Translations under genes and position numbers: made by a program
The notes under the pieces: generated by a model
Database searches by the model: none
The model's input: only the letters and a program-made list of their open reading frames with translations
What the model was told of the DNA's origin: nothing
Assembly: GCA_007258455.2 (NCBI GenBank)
Contig: VDFB02254929.1
Span: forward strand, 248,001 to 312,000
DNA length: 64,000 nt
Reading direction: 5' to 3'
From: Sequoia sempervirens
Lineage: Eukaryota; Streptophyta; Pinopsida; Cupressales; Cupressaceae
Part shown: one piece after another, positions 10,368-21,630 of the stretch
How positions within the stretch are numbered: position 1 is the stretch's first letter
Layout: the number at the start of each line of letters is the position of its first letter

Positions 10368-13300
10368 TTACTTAGGTATATTATTTATATCAAACCTTGA
10401 GGCTTTATACATTATGTCTAAATCATTGGCCCTAGGGATCCAGTTTTCAATTAATGGTACTACTACCTCCTGATCCCTATCAATGTTCTTTACAGCATTT
10501 AATAATAAAGAATATAAAGAATACACAAATGACAATCTATCATCAACTTTCTCATTCAAATGCCTCAATACAGTATTAACAACCTCCCTTTGCTTTAAAA
10601 GTACTCCCTCCTCACTTACCTTCAAGGATTCTTGTAACTCTGCAATTTTGTGCATAGGCTGCTTCTTTGTAGGATCAACAGATCATTTTATTTCTTCATC
10701 AATTAGCTCCAAAGTAGGGTTGAGGGAAGGATTTTGGCTGGGGGACCCCGGTGTAGAAACAATGGGAGATTCAGGAGGTACTGACCCTAATGTGGAAGGA
10801 GATGTTCTAATCCCTGGAGCACTTGATGTCTCCCCAATATTCTTGTACTTTAATCTGTCCACCTCAGTCTATAGCTTAAAATTCCTTTGCTGCATCTTTC
10901 TATATTCCCCAATTATGAAATTGTACTTCTCCATTAGGCTTTTCTTTTCAGCCTCCTCTCTTTCAGCAGTCTTTTGGGCCAATTTGGCCACATTTATAGT
11001 CAAATTAGTGGCCTCTGTGGTTGAGGTCTCTGAAGCTCTCTTTATTATCAACCCTCTTAAATTTGGGTTAATATGAATAACATTTGGATTTCTCCCTTGA
11101 GGGGCCAAAGCCCAAATTGCCAAGGTCTCATATTCTTCACTAAAGGTAGAATCTTGCAATGCTGCCTTGACCTCTTCTTTAGAATCTTGCAAGGGATATT
11201 TGGACTTCAAAATAGTGTTAAAAGCTACAACATATGCAATGTCCCACTCAGGAAAAATCAAGACACCGACTTGATTTACCAATTTTCTCCCCTCCTCAGG
11301 AGTGATGCTCTTGAATTCTTCCATTAATTTAGCTCTCACTTCATCATCATTCTCCTGGTTTGAACTATCAGGTCTCAATTCTCTTTTCCTCTTGCATTTA
11401 TCCTGATATTCTTCCAATTTCATTCTCCATACTAGTTGCAAGAAGACCAGAGTTTTTACAAATGCATTATCATCAAGAAATTCCTTACATGCTTCCATTC
11501 TTGCATCTTGCACACATTTTCCTTTCATATCCAAATCAGAGAGAGTCAATTCAGTCGGCCTAGGAGGGGAAGGCATACCCATCTGCATGTCCTGGTTAGT
11601 GACAACAATTTCACTCACCAAATCTTCTTGTGATTGTTCAATCTTTTGCCTCTTACGGCTTGGCTCTGATGGTGGTGGTGAGGGACTACTCTCAAGTGAT
11701 GATTCCAAATCAATAATCTTAATTTCCCCAGGCGTTTTGAGCTTTAGACCTGGTTGTGCAGGCAATTTCATTATCTATTTTCCTTTTCTATCCTCTTCTT
11801 CCTCATCACTGCTATCATTTCTTTTCCTCCTGTAAATAGGCATTTTCCCTGTAGGTTGGTAGGTTGGCCTCATTTCAATTGGTTGGGTATCTTGCTTTTG
11901 TATGCCCAGATCCAACTCCAGGTTTACCTTCTTGTTCATCAAGGTATCCATTATTTCTTTGAAGTTGTCCATCAAAAAGTCAATTTTCTTATGATGTAGA
12001 CTGAACTCCATCAATAGATCATACTTTGGATGCATTTTGTGCACAATGGCCAATAGCTTGTCATAAGCTATCCATTTCTCCTTGTTCAACTCTTGCCTAC
12101 TTAGGTCAAACTCATTTCTAATCAAGTCCTCAGGGAAGTTGAACTCATGCACAAACTTACCACCTTTTATCCTTTGTCTAAAAAGAGCAAAGAAGCCCTC
12201 AGGATCATGTTGCCGCTTGGGACCACACCTCAAATGGTATTCTTCAAAAAAATTCCCAAATTGTACCCAACCTCCTTTTGAAAAAACAAAATCTGACACC
12301 ATAGTATAGTCTGGGAAAAAATTTCCTTTACCTTTCCCAGTAAGGTTGTCTTCATGGATACAACCAATCTACCACATAACCTCTGCAAATCCCACTCTTA
12401 GTGGCACATTGTATGGAAATATATGAGGGGTCTCACAAGATAATGTTGACTGGGTATGGAATAATGTCACCCCAGTTGTGGCAAACCTTCAACTCTGGCT
12501 TCCTCCCCTTTGGTCTGAGGAAATCATGCAACTCCTTAGGAATCCTAGGTACATTTACCATCAGCTTGGCTCTTAATTTGGAAGCAAAACAATTGTCAAA
12601 GTGCACATAACTGGAATTCTCCCTATTACATGATAAATCTGCAGTCCACACCTGCACTAGCAATCTTTCTCCATTAACCAACTACCTTAACTCCATCTTC
12701 TCAGAGAAGAATTCAACATTATTATACAAGAACATATACATTAACATAGAGTATTAGAAGAATGGAATGCCTACATCATTTTGTTGCAACTTCAATAGTC
12801 CTTCATGTATCTTTTCGGCCAAAAAGGAAGCGAAATCATAAATCACTGAGAAATTAGGGTGTTGTTTTTGCACCCCCATGAACATGTAAGCAATAGGCAT
12901 CATCGTGTTGGGGTTAAAACCAAAAATCTAGCACAATGAGTAAAAGGTGGCCAAGAAATGATTTGCAAAGCAGTTCAATTTGAAAGGTTCTTGGTCATTA
13001 GGGCTAATATGGAATCTTGAGCGTCCTGCCCTAGCCAAATGAGGTGGGAGCAACTTAACTCTAAAAAGTGATTTCAACTTCCCATATTCTCGTTTCATCT
13101 CTTCAAGATCAATAGGAACCAAGAACATACTAGGCTCACTCAGATCAAAAAACATGTTGAAATTCCTCTCTGTTAATGCTTAACAAAGCCCTTCCATCAT
13201 TATCTCTAATCACCCGTGTGACAGGGTCATATCATGCAACCACTGCCCTAAACAAATCTATATCAGGGAACACATTCGGTACCACCGACTTCCCCATATC

Positions 13301-13563
13301 ATACATCCAACCATTCAAAAAGGGGTGGGGAAAATTCCTCTATCCAAACCACAATCTAAACATCTCTAAACATGTAAGAGGAACCCTAGCATCGGCTATG
13401 TTGGAACACTTATATACCAATCCATCCCCTAGGATTTTTCCTCACACCAAGACCAACCCCTTCTTCCTATCATTCGTTGACAAGGGAAATTGATCCATAA
13501 AATCATTATATAGGTTTCTATTTAAATAATCAATCTGGCCAGAATGTTGCTTTGACGGTGCCA
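10368..13563 (-). pseudogene. Large decayed intronless ORF of unknown function with coiled coils
   Basis: An ATG at 13,563 (MAPSKQHSGQIDYLNRNLYN) opens a mostly single-frame reading of about 1,060 codons, broken by scattered stops and at least one frameshift (near 13,140). The longest clean pieces are 12,302-11,775 and 11,771-10,869, separated by one in-frame TAG, and 10,655-10,368. From N to C it shows a globular region (DLEEMKREYGKLKSLFRVK), a basic/acidic region (RRKRNDSSDEEEEDRKGK), a likely nuclear localisation signal (PSRKRQK), and a coiled coil (KTAEREEAEKKSLMEKYNF). A Ser/Pro linker and a second helical block starting HKIAELQESLKVSEE follow. I do not recognise the family. It lies head-to-head with the SET-relic gene across about 2.2 kb, suggesting both belong to one element. 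The plus-strand ORFs over it are shadows. Confidence 0.65.
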
Positions 13564-15807
13564 TCTTGGGTAAACTAGGGCTTCCTTGCTATTTCAAACT
13601 TCAAACAAACTAGGGCTAAACAGAAATATGAAATTACAGAATAGAACCTTGCAATTTCCCACAATTCAATTAACCTATAGCTCTAAAAAAATTATCAACA
13701 AGCCCTCCAACAAGCACACAACAAATTTCCCCCAAATTCAAATTCAGATTAACCAGGAGATATAGAAATCAACTCACGGCTTTGTGTTTGCAGAAACCCA
13801 AATATTTGTTGTAACAACTCGTAACTTCATCCTTGGCTCTGAGACTGTTCTACAAAGTCATTTGAATGCTTTGTGACACAATAAAACCAGGAGAATAGTC
13901 ACTTTATTTCGATCAAATCATGCCAGTAGATGTCTCATCTGCCATTAAAGCTTATTCGCGTGCTCAATGAATGACTCCAGTCGCATTTGATGCAGATTCA
14001 AATACTAGTCATCGATCCTTCACTTTGGTCAAATGACCGAGCGACTGCCTTCAAAATAAACTAACATGATCTCCATCATGGCAATAAGGGCCCACCATAC
14101 TATGTGTTGCCAAGGAAATCCACGTGGCGCTCGCCCGTGATATTGTGATCGATAAAAACCTCACAAATTTTGATCACGTTATGGCGGGAAATCGTGGATC
14201 TCAACCATCGGTAATTTTGTTCATTCAACACAGTCGCTAGCTTTGTCATTAACCATCAAGCACCTTTCCTATTGAGATTATAACATATCCGTTGATTTGA
14301 AACACATGCATCTTATAAATGCTTTAGTAACCTGCTACATAATGTATTAAAACCAGATAAATGTATCAAAGTATTTCTATCATCTCTTCGGCTTCATTAA
14401 ATGAGACACGTGGCGCTCGCCCGTGATATCGCGATCAACCAAAACAGTGTGGTGGGGTCATCACGGGATGGCAGGGAATGGCTGAGATCAAATGATAATT
14501 GATCTACGGTCACGCAAACTTGTTCCTCTACAAAATATAAAACATTTATTAAAATAACGAGGGGACATCACTAGGCCAATGATAAACAATGACATAAGTT
14601 GTTTTCTAAATGAGGGAGCACGGAACCATCCAAGACTTAAGAAATAATAAAGTTAGGCGATGGAAATAAAATGATAAATCAAAAGGGGCACAGCCTAGAT
14701 GAAGCGATGGGGCTTAAGTTGTTTTAAAACCCTCCCCAAAAAGTAAGGGCCCAAAAGATCCCACCCAAGGTGTAAGATAAACACTAGGGTTTTACATGAA
14801 GACAAAGGTAAAACCCCAACCTTAGGATTTTCCCAAACACCATAGATGACCAGAGACATAAGGCAAGATAAAAATGGAACACAAAGAGGAAAATTTTGAA
14901 GTTTCGTCACAAGGAAAGGTCTCCTCCCTTCTTGGTAGTGATAACCTCCTCCACACACAACCCTTAAAAATTATGAATAGAGGAATATAATCTTTGAAGA
15001 ACTCAAAGTTGATTCTCTCCTACCTGATGCAATTAGTCATTTTATCCTTACAAACATTTATAGTGATTACTAGAGGCACATAGACCAATTCTTCATAATA
15101 GAAGAATTTGATCATACTTTTCCAATGATGGCATTATGAGAAAACCTTAGGTTAAATGAATAATTCCTAGCTAAGTTCTTTAAATCATGTCCAACCGTAT
15201 AAGAGAAGACTGTTGCTATGTGTACCTGGATACCATGGAGAAAGGCTCTTTGGGCTCTTTCATCAATCATCCTACCTTAAAACATACCAAAAGTTTCCTA
15301 GAAATTAGACATAGGAAGATTTAAAATGACTTAAAAAAAAATTATTGCCAAAGCATAAACTTTTGATGACTTAACTAGGCCTAGTACACACTCCCTCCCC
15401 ATTAACCACTTAGACATATGGAAATTAAATGTAAATTTGTTGCTATTTTCAGTCATGTAGGTGTCCAATAAACCACTTGGTGGTGTTTCCCTTCAAGTTT
15501 ATTTACTTGAATGAAGAGCAAAAGTCCTTTGATTACAATTAGAGAATACATTTGAGGCCTTGGTCACGTAACTGGTGGACCATAGTCGCATTTAACACTT
15601 GTTACAAAGTTTGGGAGTTAAAACGTTAAGTAGATTTGATTTGTGATTGACACATTTGGACAGTAGTAACAATAACTTGCAATCTATCAAGACTTGATAA
15701 CCTTAAAACCTGTGAAATTCTAGCGATGAAATGATAGATTAATCATAATGTCACCTTGGGATCACATCACCATCAAAGAACTTCATCTGACATCCTTATG
15801 AGTGCAG
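13564..15807. promoter_or_regulatory. Shared intergenic region between divergent transposon genes
   Basis: About 2.2 kb between the minus-strand ORF start and the first visible plus-strand exon. Most of it is copy 2 of the 2.1 kb repeat, and it has no ORF of its own worth calling (14695-14958 minus is unremarkable). The position suggests a bidirectional promoter and 5' leaders, but no core promoter element was identified with confidence. Confidence 0.3.
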
Positions 15808-16071
15808 GTACCACCAAATAGGTATTTGTCAGATCTGTCTTCCTCGAGCGAGGGAAATTCAGGAAGAGAAGAGGAAAGTGAGACATGTAGTATGTCTAAA
15901 AGAGGGAGATCAACTAGAGGTCAAAAGATTAGAAGAAATTTTTAAATGCATGGAATTTTTCTTGCTGAAGGGGTCATGTTCTTATGATGATGAGAGCATA
16001 GGTGATGTAGAGGTGCCCTTGAGGTACAAACATCTATAGAAAAAATGGATACCCAAGGAACTTCCTCCAAT
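13612..16071 (+). repeat. 2.1 kb direct repeat, copy 2 (complete form)
   Basis: Matches 2,178-4,310, with an extra segment of about 327 bp (about 13,656-13,982) absent from copy 1. It starts 49 bp upstream of the ATG of the minus-strand ORF and ends inside the plus-strand exon, so the duplicated unit spans the region between two divergent genes and not an LTR. Confidence 0.9.
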
Positions 16072-16660
16072 AAACACTGATTTTTGTGTCAACAAGAGGA
16101 TATATCGCATAGCACCATCGTCATTACATGGTTTGGGCCTATTTTGCATGGATGGCATAAAGGTCTATTACGACAAAGTTACTGAATTGATGGAATATGT
16201 CAGACCCTGTTATAGTTACAAAGATTGGATGCAACTGGTTTGATATACATGAAGTATGCGTAGGTATGCACTGTCAACAAATTATATACAGCTAAAAGAT
16301 AAGGATCAAAATAAAGGAGTGGCTATGTACATTGATAGAAGGCCAAAAGCATTAGGTAATATTGTACATTGATAGAAGGCCAAAGCATTAGGTATAAGGG
16401 TTTATAAATGGTACCCGACCTGGGTCAACAAATAAGCAACCCAATTGCATATTCGAGGTGCGAAGGGGAAACCATGTATGTGCGATAAAATCAATAACTA
16501 CAAAGAGTTAAGTTAATCGACAAATTTGAATTGCTTAGTTACAAACATAGTTACTATGGCGGTGGTATGTACTATGTACCATTTTACCCAACCTCCAATT
16601 AATGACTCCAATATACCATTTTATTCTTATGTTTTTTTTCGTAAGTCTATTGGTTTCATT
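15808..16660 (+). pseudogene. Transposon-borne SET-domain relic (first visible exon)
   Basis: After an acceptor-like GTGCAG the frame gives the same VPPNRYLSDL N-terminus as copy 1. Indels follow, then SET-like sequence: HGLGLFCMDGIKV (compare the HGxGLFA strand of SET proteins), LMEYVRPCYSYKDWM (compare EYxG), AMYIDRRPKA, and in another frame GFINGTRPGSTNKQPNCIFE, the position of the NHxCxPN motif. The order of the motifs supports a SET lysine-methyltransferase fold. The exact catalytic NHSC residues are changed (NGTR...QPNC), and a local duplication (TACATTGATAGAAGGCCAAA twice, about 16,330-16,385), stops and frameshifts make it non-functional. Other plant transposons are known to carry host-derived domains; whether this one was captured or is native to the family cannot be decided here. 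Confidence 0.55.
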
Positions 16661-16694
16661 TCGGTAATTTTTTTATATTTAATTTTTGTCATAG

Positions 16695-18162
16695 AGGGAC
16701 ATTGATTGTACGGAGAAGGCTCTAGCCCAGAGCACAGATCGCGATGTATCTTTAGGAACTTCTACCCAACAAGTTTACCTCATTGTAATTGTACAAATTA
16801 GATACGAGCAAAATTTTTTATTATTATGTTTTTTTCATAAGTTTATTGGGTTAATTTTGATAATGTTTTTAATATTCTTGTTGCAGTCAACTAATCAAGG
16901 AAAGGCACAGCAATAGATTATTCAACAAACCCTCTCGATATGATAAGGAAGACCCCAAAAAAATGCAATGAAGAAATCCTTAAGTTGTTAGAGATAGTGC
17001 CTCAAGCAGATGAGATAAGAGAGAGGGTTAAAATATTGACTGAGAGATCACAAAACTTGCAAGTAAGCTATCATGAGGTCTTTAATTATAACATAAGTTC
17101 ATTCATGGTTTTATATTTTGTACTTTTTTATGTCATGAACTAAAATATGTGTTGTTTTTATAGGATTTTTTGTGTCCTCATGATGCTCCTGGCCACGATC
17201 AAGGTACTGCAAGTGCTACCCGAGGAGTAGGGGTTGGTACAAGTGTCCATCTTGATCTTTCTACATATACATCATATCATTTGACCCCATAATTTGTGCC
17301 TATATTGTCATCTAAAATATCGACAACACATACCATGCAAGCATCCGTTAGTGCACCCTCTGGCAGCGAACACATTCCAGAACATGCGCTAGGACATGTA
17401 CCTAGGGATACAGAGGCCACTAGTATTGGTGATATTTTAGCAGCATTTCCTGGATCTTCCCGTATTACTAGTATGAGAACATTATCAGTCACATTTGTGG
17501 TGACCGAGGATTTCATTCCCATAAAGATAGAGAACGTCCCAGGTACTTTAAAATGTTTTAATTATTATTATATATAATCCAATTGAAATTTACTCATTGA
17601 TCACTCTTTTTAGACTATAGATCCCATGATCATTTTGTAGGAAATAATGTTTTTTATAAGCATCTAAGTGATATTACATTGGAGCTCTTTGGGCCCACCA
17701 TACATATACGGTGGAATGCCCAAAATCAAGATTTAAAAGATAAGCTCATTAATCGTTTAGTTGTGTTTTTCGGTGATAAAACATTCAATTGAACCAAGGT
17801 CCTTAAGAAAGTTGGTACCTATCTAAAGTATGTGAGGTACCAATATAGGTCACATTTACAGAAGAACAAAAAGTACGAGCATCCCCCCATGATTTCAGAG
17901 AGGGAGTGGAAGGACCTGGTGTCCGATGGAAAAGAGAAGGCTAAAAAGAAACAAAGGAAAGACACCACCAGGCCAAGAAAGGTCTGTGATACTATCAACA
18001 ATGTAATTATATACTGATTACTCTTTCTTTTTACATAATCTAACATATTTCAAACTTTTCATAGGCCGCTCGACACATCGAAGGCAACAAAGGCAAGACT
18101 AGAAAAACACGGGCAACACAAACTTGGCTCTGGTGGTTATATGAAATTAGCCGCAGGGAATT
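16695..18162 (+). pseudogene. En/Spm-like accessory ORF with several exons (Transposase_24-like)
   Basis: Exon-like segments with AG/GT borders lie in a row: 16,695-16,772, 16,887-17,062, 17,164-17,542, 17,641-17,981 and 18,065-18,162. Exon 3 encodes a helical NEEILKLLEIVPQADEIRE. Exon 4 is Ser/Thr/His-rich. Exon 5 contains LELFGPTIHIRWN, a Tyr/Arg-rich YLKYVRYQYRSHLQKNKKYE, then PPMISEREWKDLVSDGKEKA. This spacing (basic helix, Pro-Pro, then EW and a basic tail) resembles the plant Ptta/En/Spm accessory transposase domain. The next exon reads HIEGNKGKTRKTRATQTWL. Exon 5 has one internal stop (TTCAATTGA). The gene probably continues the SET-relic exon upstream and ends after the tandem modules downstream. 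Confidence 0.42.
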
Positions 18163-18485
18163 GTAAGTATCAATAAATGAAATGTTGTATCCAAATAATA
18201 AATTGAAAATAATTTTGGTTTTATCACACCATAGAAGCAAAATTCATGATCTTATGCAAAAATGTAAGAGACTCTGAATTCAACAAAGTTCCACAGAGGA
18301 CTTGAAGATTGCCTTCCGGCAGGCTATGGAATTAAAATTGTTTGAATGCCTAAGAAGAGTCTTATTTGGGGAAAACACAATGTTCAACGCATCAGACGCA
18401 ATTAAATAAACTCACAATAAAGTTTATTTAAAATTGAATACTTGTGTAATCTATTCAATATTAATTTCCACCATAAAGTAATTAC

Positions 18486-19135
18486 ATGCCTATTTGTCTT
18501 AAACATTCAAGCAATGATAATAATGCACATGACATTGGAATGCAGCCTAGTGAGGGTGGAGCACAACCTGTAGATGAAGTTCATGGTGTGCATCTCGATA
18601 CTTTTGAGCATGTAGAGCATGATCAACATGTTGAGCATGATCAGGCTAGAGAAGATCAAGAACATGATGTGGCCCCATCAGGTAAAGAGGACCACCCTCA
18701 TGTTCTCTTAAACATATTTAATTTCAATTGGTGTATTAATTAATGTAATCTTTCATGTTTCAATTTAGAGCATGTAGAGAGGCATGATCAAGCGTGTTGA
18801 GCATGGTGAGGCCTAGAAGAGATGGGGAACATGATGTGGCCCCATCGAGGTAAAGAGGGACAACTCTATTAATGTTCTTTTAAACATATTTAATTTCAAT
18901 TGGTGTGATAATTAATGTAACCTTTCATGTTTCAGCTACTTGAGGATCAAGATTTAGAGGGTGTTCAACATGTTGAGGCATGAGTCTATAACATAATTTC
19001 AGGAACATGAAATTATGTGGACCCATTAGGTAAAGAAGGGGCAATCTAATGTTCTTTTAATTAATGAAATACTTGCTTAGCGATAATAATAAAACATATC
19101 AATTTAACATTTCTTTGTTATTGCAGAAGACCCCC
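18486..19135 (+). repeat. Three tandem exon-plus-intron modules
   Basis: Three imperfect copies, about 165-190 bp each (about 18,603-18,768, 18,769-18,935 and 18,936-19,127), contain a His/Asp/Glu-rich coding piece (HVEHDQHVEHDQ), a donor-like CATCAGGTAAAG or similar, an intron with TTTAATTTCAATTGGTGT, and a pyrimidine-AG acceptor. The third copy is more diverged. Splice signals recur in each, so exon and intron were duplicated together. Copy 1 has a clean frame (18,486 onward); copies 2 and 3 carry stops. Confidence 0.7.
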
Positions 19136-19319
19136 CCTTGTAGCTGTGTCCATGTCGTGAGCACATGACTAGGCGTACATTAAGATCATGAGTAGAGGGA
19201 AAACAACTAAAGGGGGGGAAAATGATTTAGAAAACGATAATCCACTTCATATTTTTTTAGCTTTAAAAAGAAACAAAAAAAAGGTGATTGTAATCATATC
19301 ATGACAACCATGTTTTTGA

Positions 19320-19500
19320 TAATATGTAAAAGCTGAAAGAATGAATATTATATGTTAATGAATGAATGTGAATATGTTAATTAATGAATGTTATATGTTA
19401 ATGAATGAATGTTATATGTTATTAATGGATGAATGAATGAATGTTATATGTTACTAATAGATGAATGAATGATTAATGTAATATGATTGGGTATGGGGAA
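19320..19500. repeat. GAATGAATGTTATATGTTA short tandem repeat
   Basis: Six or so imperfect copies of AATGAATGTTATATGTTA between about 19,340 and 19,460, just downstream of the transposon gene. Non-coding. Confidence 0.65.
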
Positions 19501-19862
19501 TTGAGAGTGATGTGAGGGGGGGGCAGGGGCCAAATGAGCTTCCACCATCATGTGGTTGGCCCTGTTAAGTAGAGAATATTAAACTATTCTCAAATCAAAG
19601 AGAAACTCAATAAGGTAATGCACTTTTCAATATAAGAAATGCATCATTTGAAGCATCAAACCAATATGCAAAGATGAAAGAAAATGCTAACTTTTCACTA
19701 TGGTGGCAGAAAAATGATTCTTTATACCCTGAATCGATACTTTGCATCATAATTTGAAGTTGTTTCCATTCCAATGTTCTGAGTTTAGTTTGTTTGTATG
19801 GATTTGTTTCTTCTATTTGTAGTGGTGACATAACTCTAAAATTTGACTTTTGTGCATAACAG

Positions 19863-19988
19863 GTTAGTGGAAAAATTGACAGCTCTGAAGGGTTTAGAGG
19901 ATCGATTGAGATAGATACATGGATATTTGGATCTTGTTGTTGATGGGAGGCTTCCCTTAACCATGAAATTTTTTGTACCATCTGCTTG
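19863..19988 (+). pseudogene. Captured exon fragment resembling 26S proteasome subunit RPN8
   Basis: After an acceptor-like CATAACAG the sequence encodes LTALKGLEDRLR, a stop in place of Glu, then HGYLDLVVDGRLPL, and in a shifted frame NHEI followed by a Tyr-His-Leu-like end before GTATGC. This matches the well conserved segment after the MPN domain of RPN8/PSMD7 (ALKGLDARLREI...YLDLV...LPLNHEILYHLQ). Extra A and T bases break the frame and one codon is a stop. Because the exon keeps acceptor and donor, it came from genomic DNA and not from a processed mRNA. The 191-codon minus-strand ORF across it is antisense and is not called. Confidence 0.72.
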
Positions 19989-20612
19989 GTATGCAAAATT
20001 TCTTTACCCCATTCATTATTGATCATAAAGTGTTCTAAAATGATAGCCAATGCTTCAAACTTAAGATTTGTTTTCATTGTTATAATGGTAAAATGTTTAC
20101 TTACTTTGTACTTTATACATTCAAGCATTTTGTTGCCCCTACCCTTTCTCTCTCCCCTCTTTTTAAGAATTTTCTTTGTCATAAAATATTCACATTTCTA
20201 TCTCATTTATGCAAATTTATCTGAAGCGCTAGGAGTGAATAAAGATATGTAAAAGATGATGGATTATGTCTAAGCAACAACTTTCCATCTTATAGCTAAT
20301 TAAATCCTTAATATTTGAATAGTTTAGAGCTCAAATAATGCTTGTATATGCATGTGTAGCAATAAGGGAGCCTATGTGAAGATTGAAATTTAAAACATCA
20401 CTTTGGTATTTTTCCTTAGGCAGTGAAATGATATTTTGAGTAATACAAACCTAAACACATATTGATATTTTTTGGCATTGCATTGAGGAATTTTTTTTCT
20501 CTTATACCTACCCTCAGCTAGACATGGAGGTATATAATATTAGTTTCTGGGTTTTTTCTATAAGTAGTTAATTTCACAGAGGAAGACTAAAATCTTCTTA
20601 ATGTTTTGTCAG

Positions 20613-20670
20613 GTGTGAAAGCATATGAATCACTTGTTGAAGGCACCATTTTGTATTCATCCAAAAGCTG
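20613..20670 (+). pseudogene. Captured exon fragment resembling DNA primase small subunit (1)
   Basis: TTTTGTCAG precedes an exon reading V-stop-KHMNHLLKAPFCIHPKAG, ended by a GT at 20,671. The KHMNHLLK.PF.(I/V)HPK.G stretch is characteristic of the eukaryotic primase catalytic subunit PriS/PRIM1. It leaves a codon in phase 1 that is completed exactly by the next fragment at 20,905. A TGA replaces an expected serine codon, so it is not functional. Confidence 0.75.
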
Positions 20671-20904
20671 GTTTGTTCTTCCTTTTTTTATGTTTCTTGA
20701 ATGTGTTTTTTCTAGGCTCTAGAGATGTAGCTCGGCTGTTTCCTTTGCACTTTTCATCTATTTTGATGATTACAGTAGATTGTCCTCATAATTTTTATGT
20801 AGATCTATTTGTAACCTTATTTTCTACCAATCAATTTGCAAACTAGTCACATATTAAGGACCATTTCACTAACTTGTAGTCATCCATTACTTCATATGTT
20901 GCAG

Positions 20905-20978
20905 GTTGTGTTTGTGTGCCAATAAATCCTGATGATTGCGAGAACTTTAATCCTACAAGTGTACCCAATCTTTCTCAA
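20905..20978 (+). pseudogene. Captured exon fragment resembling DNA primase small subunit (2)
   Basis: After TTGCAG the exon continues the codon split in the 20,613-20,670 exon and encodes VPINPDDCENFNPTSVPNL, then SQ before GTAAAAG. Primase small subunits have the matching VPID...F(D/N)P..VP.LSQ segment right after the HPKTG motif. The two exons together are 132 nt (44 codons) in phase, with the 234 bp intron kept, so a genomic piece of the gene was taken up. No other primase exon is visible. Confidence 0.75.
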
Positions 20979-21594
20979 GTAAAAGTCTTACCTTATTTTA
21001 TAATACTTTAAATGGTTAATTGAAGGTGCTTCTTTAGATCTGAGATAGTTGAACCCTGGATTAAAATATGGTATTAGATGGGCAGTATAATGATAAAACT
21101 GAGGTCCATTCAACACAAATTACAAACATAATTTACTGGACTATGAATAGTGTTGTAATTATAATTATTTCTCCTTTACCTACCTTTGCATTAATGAAAA
21201 AGATAGCAGATATTGGAAGTTCATTACATGTCTCATGTATGTGTTAGTATTTTAATTTTGTTTAAGTTGTTCAAGAGCTTGATTAGGTCAAGAATATGTT
21301 CTACAAGCTCTGTTCTCTTCACACTGCTTAGCATTTTCCCTACACATTTTCTCTTCAATCTAAACGTTTCTTAACTCCTTCCCTTGTTAGCCCTTGGTTG
21401 TTCTTAAGTGTAATGCTTTTTCTATGCATCTTGTAGTCTGTATGTATGATCAACCATCTCTTATGAAGCATGGATAACCTTTCATGGAATTGTTGTGATT
21501 AGACAATTTCCATTGTGAGAATAATCATTTAATTTGTATGGAAGTAAGTCTTTTTCATATTATTTAACTTGGTATTGTAAACTTGTCTTTGCAG

Positions 21595-21630
21595 GATTCT
21601 CTAGGGGGAACAACAAAACTGTGATGATAG
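21595..21630 (+). pseudogene. Captured mini-exon fragment resembling a kinesin motor
   Basis: After TGTCTTTGCAG there are 36 nt whose expected frame would read DSLGGNNKTVMI with one missing base, followed by GT. (L)LQDSLGG(N/S)xKT.MI is the helix near the end of kinesin motor domains (switch II/alpha4 neighbourhood). The fragment is short, so this is weaker than the RPN8 and primase calls, but the acceptor, the motif and the same strand as its neighbours support it. Confidence 0.5.

Noticed and set aside
10483..12309. Plus-strand ORFs of up to 197 codons
   Set aside because: They are antisense to the minus-strand ORF, which has the better amino-acid make-up, coiled coils and a nuclear signal.
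2178..16071. The 2.1 kb direct repeats as LTRs of an 11.8 kb retrotransposon
   Set aside because: No TG...CA borders, no primer-binding site or polypurine tract, and the second copy continues into an exon in the same frame while the first is truncated by a minisatellite.
19607..20182. 191-codon minus-strand ORF
   Set aside because: It runs antisense across the RPN8-like exon and its flanking intron DNA, and has no recognisable domain; the plus-strand reading explains the conserved part.
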